64,000 nt of DNA, from assembly GCA_963422465.1 (NCBI GenBank), contig OY730172.1, positions 434,001 to 498,000 on the forward strand, written 5' to 3'. Within the stretch, counting starts at the first letter, position 1. The number at the start of each line of letters is the position of its first letter. The translations under genes and the position numbers were made by a program. Shown here piece after piece: positions 12,294 through 24,186 of this stretch. The stretch comes from Lichina pygmaea. Taxonomy: Eukaryota > Ascomycota > Lichinomycetes > Lichinales > Lichinaceae. The notes under the pieces were generated by a model that did not search any database, was not told where the DNA came from, and worked only from the letters and a program-made list of their open reading frames with translations.

Positions 12294-12683
12294 TGTTAAA
12301 GGCTGGGCTGGGTTCACACAGAAACTGGTACAGTCTGTTGCTTTGCAGGGCAGATTCTAGACAGGGACTTGATAGAGAAATAGACAGATAAGTAACTCTC
12401 TCTGTACTATTGTCTCAGTACGATGTGTGCGTGTTGTGTCCAGCCTGGAGAGCTAATCCCTCCGGGCCCTTGGGGTGGTCTTTATACAGATGCCCTAGGG
12501 GGGGGGTCTCCTCCGAGGGGTATCATCCTTTTGCGTGGACGAGCTCCTCGCTTAGCTCCTGCTCGTCCACCGGACGAGCTCCTCGCTTAGCTCTTGCTTG
12601 TCCACTGGATCGGTCGGATGTTGTTCTGTATGACTAACACTCCTCCCTCGCTTTCCTAGGCTGTTCTGGCCTAGGCCTTAACA
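12294..12683 (-). repeat. 5' LTR of element B (right)
   Basis: This 390-bp LTR has the same termini as the left LTR and two 35-bp units. It is followed directly by the GCATG duplication. Confidence 0.93.
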
Positions 12684-13946
12684 GCATGCTCTTAGTACTT
12701 CCGCTTGTTTTTTTTTCTTAGTCTCTTGTCTGTCTTGTAGACTTGGCTTTTTTTCTTGTGTTGAGGGAGTCTGAGGTAGAGCTAGTCTGGGAGCTGTTGT
12801 GTACCTCCCTGGTCTTGCTAGCCATGTCTCCCTTGCTTTCTGGATTGCTTCCTGTTTTTTCTGGCAGGACTTTGACCAGGCTGGGTGGTTTCCCTTGCAG
12901 TTTGCACATTTTAGTGTTAGAGTTTCTGGAGAAGTCTGGCAGTCTCTTCTGGCATACTTTCCTCCACAGGCTGTGCACTGGGCTTGGGCTTGGCAAGTGT
13001 GTGCTTAGTGTCCAAACCTAGCACATTTGTAGCACTGGGTGACTGATGTTGCTAGCAGGGCTGGTTCTACCTTATGTAGAGTATATTCTAGAACTACTTC
13101 TTTCTTAATTAGGAGGTTTGCTTGCTCTGGGGTGGCTAGATCTAGATGTAGAGATGTGACTGGCTTCTGGAGAAGTTTGGCTTTTCTGGACTAGTAGGTT
13201 CTTAGGATGTTGACCTTACTTTCCATCCTAGAGTTTTGGGAGAAGATTACCTTTTTGTTTTCTCCAGGTTCTCTGGCTTGAAGTCTTTTGTCTGCACCTT
13301 ATGGACTAGCACTGGAAAGATTCTGGGTGATATCTTGGCCTCTGCTGTAAAGACAGCTGGGATCCAGCCCTTGCTTTCCTCTAGCTGAGTCTTGGCTTGA
13401 GGAGTTTCCAGAGAGATTATAATATCTTCTGAGGGTAGTTTTCTGGCTGCTCTTATTTCTTTTTGGCAGGAGAGTGGTGTTTTCTTCTTGAGAGCTTCCA
13501 TAAGCTGGGCTGGTGTTCTGTTTGCTAGCTGGCCAGTCTGAGTTCCAGGTCTGATAGTGATTTCACTGTGGATTCTGGTTGGAACAGGGATTTCCTGTCC
13601 TACTGTTTTCTGGGCTGCCTGAGTATATGTTGGCTTGGTGTTTTATTTTTGGACTTGTATCTCAATACTGTCCAGTCTCTCAAGTATCTTCTGGAGACTC
13701 TGGGAGTTAGGTGAGTGAATAGAGACATCTTTGTCTAGAGCTTCTGCCACTTTGGACAGAATACTATCCTATTTTTTTTGATGTGTTAGGGAGTTTTTGT
13801 GTGGATAAACTATTCTTCCACTAGCTGGGGAGGTGTCAGCCCCTTCTCTTCTTCTTTTTCTTGAGTCTGGGATTGGTCTGTCAGGGAGTTAGCCACTGGG
13901 GGTTGCTGGGAGCTTGGAGAAGACTGGTTTTCTTTCTCTTTCTCTG
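12684..13946 (-). mobile_element. LINE remnant, ORF1 (Gag-like, three zinc knuckles)
   Basis: The minus-strand ORF1 remains include EKENQSSPSSQQPPVAN near the N-terminus and KEIRAARKLPSEDIIISLE followed by FPVLVHKVQT (about 13460-13270), typical of Tad-like ORF1. Toward 12870-13050 come three CCHC-like knuckles: CYKCARFGH..AHTC, CTACGGKYARRDC and CANCKGNHPAWSKSC. Several stops interrupt the frame, so it is a dead copy. The first five bases (12684-12688, GCATG) are the duplicated target of element B. The higher-coordinate end is cut by the C1 LTR at 13947, so the LINE 5' end is not visible. Confidence 0.8.
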
Positions 13947-14417
13947 TGTTACAACCCAGGAGGAACACAGTCTTTATACTCACAGAAAGCAGCAGACAGG
14001 ATACTGGACGGAAGTACCAGGCAGTATAACACAGGAAGCAGTCACGTGACCGGCGAGACTGACCAGGGGTTGCTCGCCGCAGCACGCATATGTGTGAGCA
14101 GAGTGAGCAAAGCTCACCCAGCTTGATGCAGCATGCATGAGCAGTGAGCAAAGTGAGCAGAGCTCACTGAGCTCACGGACTGAGCACTATATAGTCTGGC
14201 AATAGTTCCCTTATGGAACAATCATCTTCAACTCATGTTGTGATCCAGACAACTAGATCTACTTCAATACAATCTTGTACGAAGCCACTGATCAGGTATC
14301 ACCACCATCATGTTCCACCAAACCCCTTCACACTTCTTGACACTCCTCTCCTGCGAGAACCAACCTGCCTTCCACATCTCGCCCTCATCCTATACTCGGA
14401 TAGGACAGCACGGTACA
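13947..14417 (+). repeat. 5' LTR of C1
   Basis: The LTR begins TGTTACAACCCAGGAGG, and its end is placed at the CA of CGGTACA by comparison with C2. It carries a TCACGTGACCGG site and a CTATATAG TATA-like box. It is shorter than the C2 LTRs because it has fewer 50-bp internal units. The exact 3' border is inferred. Confidence 0.8.
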
Positions 14418-15558
14418 GACCACAATACTTTGAAGACCCTCAAGGATGAGTACCTCAGGAGCAACCAACCCTGGATTCCCAGATGGAAAAGTTAGCGTCG
14501 CCAAGCCAGACCTGTTCTACAGTGAAAGAAACAAGGTTGACAACTGGCTCATGCAACTCCAAGTCTACTTTCAATTCCAACCAGAGACAAAGCTGCCTAA
14601 GGAGAAGTGGCCTCTTTTTGCAACCACTTACATAAGAGGCAATGCTTATTGATGGATCAAGCCCTACGTCAACAAATACCTCTCAGGAGACAGAGACTGT
14701 GACGGCACAACAGAATAGATGACAAAATAGACATGATTCAGGGACGAAGTCAGAAAAATCCTTGGACTATCTAATGAAGACAAGGTGGCTATACAAATGA
14801 TCTAGCACATCAAACAACAACGCTCCACTGCCAAGTACACCACGCAGTTCAAGCAATACTCAGTACTGACCGACTGGGACAACAACACCCTGATGGTCAT
14901 GTACTGACGTGGACTCAAAGAAAACATGAAGGAGGAAATCACCTTCAACAGACAAGCAGTCGACACACTGGACAAGCTCATCGCACAAGCAATCAACATC
15001 GACAACAAGCTATTCAAGCAAGTAATAGAGAAACACCACAACAGAGGACACAGCCACCCCACATGGCATGTGAGCAACCACTACAAGTCACCTAACAAGG
15101 CACCGCCACATGACCCATATGGCTACGCACCCATGGAACTGGATGCAGTCCACCACAAGGGAAGGTTCATGAAGGGAAGGAACAACAAAAAGGGGAAAGT
15201 ACTGAAGTGCTATACCTGTGGCAAGCTAGGCCACATGGTGAGAGACTGTCGTTCAAAGAACAAGGTGCACTGACAGCAACTTAATACACTTGACAGAGAC
15301 TGGAATGTCATCAAGCCAGAGGACCCACCAGGAGAGGCTCAGCTATCCCTCGAACAATAGGACAACTACAATCAGACATTGGAAGCAGCCCACCAACTGG
15401 CAACATCAGGAGGCAAGAACCTACCAGAACAGACAGGTCAGGACAAGAGACAGGAGCTCTTAACCACCTCTGATAGGGACTGAGACAAACCCACATCTAT
15501 CAAAGAAGAAATACCACAAGGAAGCTATGCTTACAGCATGGACCCACAAAACCTACGG

Positions 15559-15846
15559 CACGGCGAACTACAGTGGAGGTTTTGCACAAAGCACTACTGC
15601 ACCTTCCACAAACAACTACGAAGGTACGGAGGACATTCACCCTACAGTGCCACCTGCCACGAACATTGGGTCAATTGCAAGAAGGATGTGTGTGAGATCC
15701 ATCTCTGGGACAAACACCAACACACCGCATTCCCTGGGCACACACATGATTGGCACAAACACCTCATGTTCCTACAGCAAGGCAACAACCACAACTGCTA
15801 TGTCAACAATTGGCAGTACTGCCTCAAGCCTGGATGTGACAAGCAT
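15559..15846 (+). other. Triple W-x2-C-x4-C-x2-H finger module in C1 gag
   Basis: Three spaced fingers are visible: H-x4-WRFCTKHYCTFH, C-x3-WVNCKKDVCEIH and C-x4-WQYCLKPGCDKH. An FPG segment lies between the second and third, as in elements A and B. The module lies between the zinc knuckle and the point where the element is lost. Confidence 0.65.
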
Positions 15847-15894
15847 CAGCAAGACAAATTCATGAACAGATTCCTCAGAACTGATGGGAATGGC

Positions 15895-16275
15895 TGTCAC
15901 AGTTCTGGCCCAGTTGCATATCTGGCACAAGTCACGCACCTTGCTGGGAAGTTCCATCTGCACTGTTGCCTGTTTGCTCTGCTATTGCCTCGTTGCATAT
16001 CTGGCACAAGTCACACACCTTGCTGGGAAGTTCCATCTGCACGCACCTTGCCGGGAAGTTCCATCTGCACTGTTGCCTGTTTGCTCTGCCGTTGCCTGAT
16101 CCCCTGCCAATAAGAACTCCTCCTGCTCCCCCAGCTTCTTCTCTTCTTTTCTCTTTTTCTTCCTTCCTTGTCTTTCGTCTTGTACATCAATCCAAGTCTC
16201 AAGTCTCAAGCCAAGTCAGGTCAAGGTTACCAAATCAGTTAGGCTTGAGTTCTGCTCTGCCATTGCCTTGTCACA
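15895..16275 (+). repeat. 5' LTR of element D
   Basis: This 381-bp LTR runs TGTCACAGTTCTGG..CTTGTCACA. It contains one more copy of a roughly 30-bp unit around CACCTTGCCGGGAAGTTCC than the 3' LTR, accounting for the 31-bp length difference. Confidence 0.88.
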
Positions 16276-18813
16276 CTACGAAAGACCTACCCAACCATAA
16301 CACACTTCACCAAGCCATGTTCACGTCCTTGTCATGTCTCAACAACCAGACCAAGCTATGCCAGTTGCTGGAAATGACAAGTTCCTTCGCAACATGTTTG
16401 CAGAGTTCATGCGAATTCAAGCTACTAACACTACTCCCAAGTCCAAGTCTGAACACACTGCTGACCCAGAGATCTTCAGTGGCAATGGCGGAAACACGGA
16501 AATCATGCATGAGAAGCTTGAGAGCTTCATCATGTCACTGTCACTCAAGATGACGCTCAACACTGACTGGTACCCCACGGAAACATCACAGATTGCGTAC
16601 GTCTTTTCACGCACGACTGGCACTGCGCAGTCCTACATCTCAGCTAAGATCACGGCTGGCCAGTACATTGACTGGCACAACATCATCCAAGATCTCCGGA
16701 ATGCCTTCTCTGACCCAGACCCAGAGTTCCTAGCTCAGAGAAAGCTCATCACCTTACGTCAGGCCAACTGTTCCTTTGCTGAGTTCTTCACAGAGTTCAA
16801 TCAGTATACTCCACGCACAGGCTTCAACAACAAGGCCTTGAAGTACCATCTTCGATGTGCTGTCTCTGAAGAGCTTGCCAAGCAGCTTGTCAGTATCAAC
16901 CTCAAGGACATCAGCTATCAGAAGCTTGTTGAGGAATGCCAGCTGCAGGACAACCAGTTGTGTGCCACTTCTGCCAACTCTCACTGTCCACGTCAAGCAT
17001 CTCCCACCCAAGCCTCAGTTCCACAGTCAGGGTTCATCAAGCCAGCCTTCACGCCACAGCCACCAAGTCCTACCATGGATCTCAGCCGCTCTAAGCTGAC
17101 ACCAGAAGAGTGAGAACATCGCTGAAGCAAAGGCCTCTGCTTCTACTGTGGGAACCAAGGTCACGTGTCAACCTTCTGTCCAGTGAAAAGTATGCCTGTT
17201 GTTGCCACCACCACAACCACCACCAAGTCTGCCACTGTTGAGACTACTCCAGAGTCGGAAAACAAGTAGTCCTTGGTCATCGTCGTGCCCAAGAACATGA
17301 AAAGAATCTCCATGTTGGCTATCTGTCTCCAGACCTGAAATTGGACAGCAAGTGCTTGTTTCTTCCTTGTATCCTAGATGGGAAATTCAAGTGCAATGCT
17401 TTTATTGACTCTGGCTGTTTAGCATTTGGCTGCATTGGTGCTTCCTTTGCGCAATCTCTTCACCAAGAACCTCTCCCCTACCCACGCACATTGTGATCGT
17501 TTGATGGCAAGATGTCACAAACCACACATCTTGCCAAGACAATCATGACCACAGCACATGGCGTGCACCAGGAGGAAGTCTCTCTCTTTGTGTCTCCTGG
17601 TCTTCACTATGATGTGATTCTGGGGATGCCATAGCTCCAGAAGCACAGGCCACACATTGATTAGACAAACACCTCAATCATGTTCAAGTCAGATCACTGC
17701 TGATCCGCATGCCTCAGGTCAAACAATAGCTATCCAATCTCTTTGGATCTTGAAGCCAAGATGTCTGCTGGAAAGCCTCAGGATCCCAAGCCTCTTTCTG
17801 CCACACCAATCTCCATCAATGCTGCCACATTTTCTCTCCTTGCTGCCAAGCCAGATCACCAGGTGTTCAGTGTTTCTCTGAGAGACATTGAGCAGGTGTT
17901 GAAGCCAAAGAAGTGTGTGGATCCTGCCACACTTCTCCCTGCTCAGTACCACAAGTTCCTGGACGTCTTCAGCAAGGATGACGCTGACAAGCTTCCTCCT
18001 CTACACCCAGGAGTTGACCACAAGATCAAGATAGAACCAGGAACCCAGGCACCCTCTGGACCTCTGTACAGCATGAGCAGAGAAGAACTCGAAGTTCTCA
18101 AGAAGTACCTGACAGAGAACCTGAACAAGGGCTTCATTCAAGTATCTTCATCACCTGCTGCTGCACCAGTCCTCTTTGTCAAGAAGCCAGAAGGTGGATT
18201 GTGTTTCTGTGTAGACTACAGAGCACTCAACACCATCACCATCAAGAACTGTTACCCCCTACCACTGATCTGGGAGATGTTGGACCAGCTTTGCAAGGCT
18301 GTGTGGTACACCAAGCTTGACATTGTTGGTGCCTTCAACTGTATCCGGATGAAGGAAGGTGAAGAATGGAAGACTGTGTTCCGCACACACTCAGGCCTCT
18401 ACGAATACCTTGTCATGCCCTTTGGTCTTGCCAATGCTCCAAGCACATTCCAGAACTACATCAATGATGTTTTGGGACCTGACATCCTTGACGTCTTTGG
18501 CACTGCCTATGTGGATGACATCCTTATCTACAGTCAGACACTCAAGGAACACCAGAAGCACGTCAAGCTTGTTCTCAGTCGACTACGAGATGCAAGCCTG
18601 CAAGTCGACATCTCCAAGTACGACTTTGAAGTCTATCAAGTCAAGTACCTTGGCCTTATCATTCAGTCTGCCACTGAAGACAGCTGACCCAGATCTGTGA
18701 GTATGGACCCAGCCAAGACTGACGCCATCAAGGAGTGGAAGCCTCCTGCCAGTCTCAAGGAAGTGCAGAGCTTCATTGCCTTTGCAAACTTCTACCGCCA
18801 GTTCATCAAAGAC

Positions 18814-18818
18814 TTTGC
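18814..18818. repeat. Target-site duplication TTTGC, left of solo LTR
   Basis: TTTGC lies directly before the TG of the solo LTR, and an identical TTTGC lies at 19232-19236 directly after its CA. Confidence 0.95.
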
Positions 18819-19231
18819 TGTTAAAGGCCAGTCCACGTTCACACAGAATATGGGTGGTCCTGTCTTCGACCGAGGAGGGCAGGGACTCAATAGATGAATA
18901 GCAAGTGGGGTAACTCTCTTGCTATTGTCGCTCGTAATGTGCGTTCAGCCTGGAGAGCTATTCTCTCCGGCTATCTGGGTTCTTATATACAGGAGCCTGA
19001 GGGGGGGGGGTCCTCCCAAGGGGTATCAGCTTTCTGCGTGGACGAGCTGGACGAGCTGGTTACACATCGTCCACCTCGTCCACCGGGTCGGGTGAACATT
19101 GTTCCTGTGGACGAGCTGGACGAGCTGGTTACACATCGTCCACCTCGTCCACCGGGTCGGGTGAACATTGTTCCGTGTACCTCTGTACACTCGCTTCGGT
19201 CAGCTCAGCCGTTCCGGCCTGGGCCTTAACA
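18819..19231 (-). mobile_element. Solo LTR of family A inside element D
   Basis: This 413-bp solitary LTR has A-family termini (TGTTAAAGGCC..GGCCTTAACA on the plus strand) and a perfect 5-bp duplication on both sides. It lies between the reverse transcriptase and RNase H parts of D. The interior was presumably lost by LTR-LTR recombination. It shows that A-type elements moved after D had inserted. Instead of the 35-bp unit it carries two copies of a unit containing GTGGACGAGCTGGACGAGC, so it is a diverged subfamily. Confidence 0.93.
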
Positions 19232-21448
19232 TTTGCCAAGCTTGCATCCCTACTCACAGCTCTGACCAAGAAGAATGTTGCCTTCAAGTGGGAAACCCCA
19301 GAGCAGCGCTTGTTTGAAAGCATCAAGAAGGTGTTCAGCACTGCACCCATCCTGCAGCACTTTGATCCGGAGAAGGAGTGTGTTGTTGAGACTGACACTT
19401 CTGGCTACGTCTCTGGTGCTGTCCTGTCACAGCCAGATCATGAAGGAGTTCTACGCTCTGTTGCCTTCTTGTCACGCCGCCACCTGCTGGCAGAATGCAA
19501 CTACAAGATCTACAACAAAGAGTTGCTGGCAATTGTCCGTGCCTTTGAAGAATGGTGAGCAGAGCTTGAAGGATCTCCAGAACCTGTCAAAGTGATCTCT
19601 GATCACAAGAACTTGGAGTACTTCATGTTGTCAAAGCACCTTTCCCGCTGTCAAGTCTGTTGGAGCGAGTTCTTGTCACACTTCAATTTCAAGATCAGCT
19701 ACCGTCCAGGCACTCAGTGCAAGGCCGACACCCTCACTCGACATTCACAAGACCTCCTGTCAGACAGTGATCCCTGTCAAGACTTCATGGAGCAAGTCGT
19801 CCTCAAGCCCAAGAATCTTGCACATTCAGAGGTTCAAGTCAAGCCTATCCAGATCCTGAGATGTTCAGAAGCTGCACCAGTTGACACTGAACCTGATGCT
19901 ACACCTCTTTCAGACATCATCCAAGCTGCCTATAACAACCTTGCTGAAGGTGATCCTGTGGTAACAGTGTCACAGATGCTAAGGGATAGTGTCAGGCACA
20001 GTCAAGAAGTGTCTCTCTCAGACTGCAGCTTGGAAAATGACTGTCTCTTCTACAAGAACTGACTCTGGATCCCTGAGAACGATAAGCTACACCTACACCT
20101 GTTCCAAGAAGTCCATGACCAAGCAATGGCTGGCCACACTGGGATTGCCAAGACCCACAATCTTCTGTCTTGTTGGTACTATTAGCCAAAGATGGTGAAC
20201 ATCATACAGCAGTACATCAGGAATAGTCATGTCTGCTCTTGAGCAAAGCCTGCCTGTGATCACCAAGGAGAGCTGCTGTCTCTTCCCATGCCTCAGCAAT
20301 GTTGGCAGGATCTGGCTATGGATTTCATTACTGACTTGCCCAAGTCAAGAGATGCCTGCTTCCCTGGTGCCAAGCACATCTGGGTCATCACTGACCATCT
20401 CACCAAAGAATACCACTTTGTGCCATGTGCTGAGATGACAACCTCACATCTTGTCTGGATGTTCATCCAGTTTGTTGTCCGTACCCATGGCTTGCCCAGG
20501 AGCATTATCTCAGACAGAGGAGGTCAGTTTGTCAGCTTATTCTGGAAAGCACTCTGTGCCCATCTCAACATCATGCTACGACTATCCTCAGGACACCACC
20601 CAGAGACAGATGGTCAGACAGAACAAGAGAATCAGGAGCTTGAACACTACCTGAGATCCTATGTCAACTATCTCCAAGATGACTGGGTCCAATAGCTTCC
20701 TCTGGCAGAGTTCACGCAGAACAACTCCCAGTCTGATTCCTCTGGCATGTCACTGTTCTTTGCCAACAAAGGGTTCTATCCACGGCTCAGCATCACACCC
20801 ACGAGTGAAGCCTGCAACCAAGATGCTATGGAAATCTCTGGAGAAATGACGCAGATTCTGGAACAGTTGCAAGCTGAACTCCGACTATCCCAGGAAGCTC
20901 AAGCTCACGCCGCCAATTTGCATCAAGTCCCGTCACCATCCTATCAAACTGGAGATCTTGTTTAGCAGAATACCAAGAACATCAGGACACGCCGCCCATG
21001 CAAAAAGCTTGACAACAAGTGGATTGGACTATTCAAGGTGTTAAAGACAGTCGGAAGCTGTGCCTGCCATCTGGAGCTTCCACACACTCTCAAGATCCAC
21101 CCTGTCTTTCATGTTTCCCTTCTACATCTGACACCTGCTAATCCTATCCCTGGCCAATCAAATGAACACCCTGGCCCTGTCATTGGTCAAGACACAGATG
21201 AAGAGTTCCAGGTTGAAGAAATCCTTGACTCCAAGCCAGTAACATCTTGACAGAAGTTCAAGTACCTGGTCAAATAGTCTGGATGGCCAATTGAAGATGC
21301 CACTGAAGAGCCTATTGAGCATCTTGACAACACCAAAGACGCCATCTACAACTTCCATGAGAAATACCCAAGGAAACCACAGCCACGGAACTACACCCAC
21401 GAGCGGCCTGAGGCTCACAGGAGTTCACCATGTGAAGGAGGGGGGTAA

Positions 21449-21798
21449 TGTCACAGTTCTGGCCCAGTTGCATATCTGGCACAAGTCACACACCTTGCCG
21501 GGAAGTTCCATCTGCACTGTTGCCTGTTTGCTCTGCTATTGCCTTGTTGCACTTCTGGCACAAGTCACGCACCGTGCCGGGAAGTTCCATCTGCACTGTT
21601 GCCTGTTTGCTCCGCCGTATCCCCTGCCTATAAGAACTTCTCCTGCTCCCCCAGCTTCTTCTCTTCTTCTTTTCTCTTTTTCTTCCTTCCTTGTCTTTCG
21701 TCTTGTACATCAATCCAAGTCTCAAGTCTCAAGCCAAGTCAGGTCAAGGTTACCGAATCAGTTAGACTCGAGTTCTGCTCTGCCATTGCCTCGTCACA
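21449..21798 (+). repeat. 3' LTR of element D
   Basis: This 350-bp LTR begins TGTCACAGTTCTGG and ends CTCGTCACA. It is preceded by the purine tract GAAGGAGGGGGG. Confidence 0.88.
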
Positions 21799-22460
21799 TA
21801 CCTGAGCTTTCCTAGAGTTTTTCAACTCTACCAGCACTAGAGGTAAGCTCTAAACTATTCCTCTTATCCTGGGAGCCCTGATCTCCTTGGTGCTAGATGT
21901 TTCTCTTGAGAGAGATTCAAGCTGTTATCTCTGTCAGACTGGGAGTACTTACTCAATCCTGGGACCACACCCCAAGACTGAGTGTTCCTAGGTAATTGGA
22001 GCCTGTCCCCAGCCTTTCAGAATATCACTGGCCACTCTCTGCCTTGTTATAAGTATTCTGTTGTTGAAGTTAAAGATCGAAGATTCAGAGATCACAACTT
22101 TTGACAACCAGGCCAGGTTACCCAAAGTGATGGGTTTTCACTTTAAGGTTTTGGTGGTTGCAGACAGATGCTCGCTAGGTTTCCAGGACTTCTGACAAGG
22201 TCTGGTGATTATCAGAAGTGATGGTCCTTGAATGTAGTGGTACTGGGAAGAGTTCACCAGACACTAGATAGCATCATGAGAACAACAGTCAGTGCCTGGA
22301 TGTTGACCTTACAATGCAGCCAACATCTGAAGGTGAAAGATAGGTGCTGGTAAACTTCATGCAGCTAGGAGCTTTTACTCTACACACTGCTTTTTGGCTG
22401 TTGGTGATGTATGGAGTTAACAAATGTACTATAGAAAGATGACCCACCTGGACAGTATCT
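21799..22460. other. Non-coding spacer between elements D and C2
   Basis: These 662 bp have no ORF of note on either strand and no recognisable LINE or family C sequence. A small hairpin (TAGAGTTTTTCAACTCTA, 21813-21830) is the only local structure noticed. It is not the continuation of C1, so the DNA on the two sides of D is not from the same original site. Confidence 0.5.
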
Positions 22461-23045
22461 TGTTATGACCCAGGAGGAACACAGTCTTTATATACTCACA
22501 GAAAGCAGCAGACAGGATACTGGACAGAAGTACCAGACAGCGTGACACGGGAACCAGTCACGTGACCGGTGAGACAAACCAGGGGGTGCTCGCCGCAGCA
22601 TGCATATACACGAACAAGTGAGCAAAGTGAGCAGAGCTCACCCAGCTCGCCACAGCGTGCATGAAAAGTGAGCAAAGTGAGCAGAGCTCACCCAGCTCAC
22701 CGCAGCGTGCATGAAAAGTGAGCAAAGTGAGCAGAGCTCACCCAGCTCACTGCAGCGTGCATGAAAAGTGAGCAAAGTGAGCAGAGCTCACTCTGCTCAC
22801 AAACTGGGCACTATATAGTCCGGTGATAGTTCCCCTATGGAATGATCATCTTCAACTCATGTTGTGATCCAGACAACTAGATCTACTTCAATACAATCCT
22901 TTTTGTACGAAGCTGTTGATCAGGTGTCACCATCACCACATTCCACCAAACCCCTTCGCACTCCTTGACACTCCTCTCCTGCGAGAACCAACCCACCTTC
23001 CACCTCTCACCCTAATCCTATACTCAGATAGGACAGTACAGTACA
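22461..23045 (+). repeat. 5' LTR of C2
   Basis: The LTR is about 585 bp, starting TGTTATGACCCAGGAGG. It carries a TCACGTGACCGG site, several 50-bp tandem units (about 22609-22808) and CTATATAG. Its end is placed at GTACA/GACCGC by comparison with C1. Confidence 0.85.
22609..22808 (+). repeat. 50-bp tandem repeats inside the C-family LTR
   Basis: Units of exactly 50 bp start with GCATGAAAAGTGAGCAAAG at 22659, 22709 and 22759, after a variant first unit. Each unit contains GTGAGC and GCTCAC words that can pair with each other. The 3' LTR shows the same array at about 28546-28735. Confidence 0.85.
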
Positions 23046-24186
23046 GACCGCAACACTTTGAAGACCCTCAAGGATGAGTACCTCAGGAGCAACCAACCCC
23101 AACTTCCCAGATGGAAAGATTAGCGTCGCCAAGCCAGACCTGTTCTACGGCAAAAGAAACAAGGTTGATGACTGGCTCATGCAACTCCAAGTCTACTTTC
23201 AATTCCAACCAGAGACAAAGCTGCCTAAGGAGAAGTGGCCCCTCTTCGCAACCACTTACATGAGAGGCAATGCTTATCGATGGATCAAGCCCTACGTCAA
23301 CAAACACCTCTCAGGAAACAGAGACCACGACGGCACAACAGAATGGATGACAAAATGGACATAATTCAAGGACAAGATCAAAAGGATCCTTGGACTATCT
23401 AACAAAGACAAAGTGGCTATACGAATGATCCAGCACATCAAACAATGACGCTCAGCTGCAGAGTACACCACACAGTTCAAACAATACTCAGTACTGACTG
23501 ACTGGGACAACGACGCCCTGATGGTCATGTACTGACGTGGACTCAAGGAAAACATGAAGGATGAGATCACCTTTGACGGACAAGCAGTTGACACACTGGA
23601 TGAACTCATCACACAAGCAATCAACATCGATGATAAGCTATTCGAGCGAGTGATGGAGAAGCGCCATGACAGAGGATACAGCCACCCCGCATGGCATGTG
23701 AGCAACCACTACAAGCCGCCTAACAAGGCACCGCCACATGACCCATATGGCTATGCACCCATGGAACTGGATGCAGTCCACCACAAGGGAAGGTTCACGA
23801 AGGGAAGGAACAACAAAAAAGGGAAAGCACTGAAGTGCTATGCCTGTGGCAAGCTAGGCCACATGGCGAAAGACTGTCGTTCAAAGAACAAGGTGCACCG
23901 ACAGCAACTTAATACGCTCGACAGAGACTAGAATGTCATCAAGCCAGAGGACCCACCAGGAGAGGCTCAGCTATCCCTCAAACAATAGGACAACTACGAT
24001 CAGACATTGGAAGCAGCCCACCAACTGGCAACATCAGGAGGCAAGGACCTACCAGAACTAACAGGTCAGGACAAGGGACAGGAGCCCTTAACCACCTCTG
24101 ATGGGGACTGAGACGAACCCGCATCTATCAAAGAAGAAATACCACAAGGAAGCTATGCTTACAGCATGGACCCACGAAATCTACAG

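Larger units (their letters stand above)
6298..12683 (-). mobile_element. Ty3/gypsy chromovirus, family A (element B), two LTRs
   Basis: This full-length fossil of 6386 bp lies in reverse orientation, inserted at about the ORF1-ORF2 junction of the LINE. Reading from right to left, the parts are: 5' LTR, gag starting MDPQSPTPSQAAQAQ (about 12252), zinc knuckle CYNCQKVGHFAVNC (about 11490-11440), one finger of the CxxxxW module, protease with INSGVTGNF (about 10580), reverse transcriptase (about 10000-9300), RNase H (about 9200-8800), integrase (about 8500-7850), a chromodomain remnant (about 7480-7370), the antisense ORF, and the 3' LTR. The sense frames carry roughly ten or more breaks. Divergence from element A is largely transition-type, as expected from repeat-induced or methylation-linked decay. 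It is clearly older than A. Confidence 0.93.
13947..15894 (+). mobile_element. Ty3/gypsy element, family C, copy C1 (5' part only)
   Basis: This is a fossil 5' LTR followed by gag. Visible parts are a capsid-like gag region (about 14450-15080), the zinc knuckle CYTCGKLGHMVRDC (about 15208-15250) and the C/H-W finger module (15559-15846). It ends abruptly where element D begins. The protease and everything downstream are absent. The frames are broken several times. It is inserted in the LINE, whose sequence ends at 13946. Confidence 0.88.
15895..21798 (+). mobile_element. Ty3/gypsy element, family D, split by a solo LTR
   Basis: This fossil has both LTRs (15895-16275 and 21449-21798). Parts in order: gag starting MSQQPDQAMPVAGND (about 16334-17110), zinc knuckle CFYCGNQGHVSTFC (about 17130-17180), protease region with FIDSGC (about 17400), reverse transcriptase with AYVDDILIYSQT (about 17950-18700), RNase H (resuming after the solo LTR, about 19230-19560), integrase core (about 20290-20700), and a chromodomain-like end (about 21190-21380). 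I see no antisense ORF or CxxxxW module in this family. Roughly ten breaks. Bases flanking the two LTRs do not match (ATGGC on the left, TACCT on the right), so a target duplication is missing. Confidence 0.88.
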
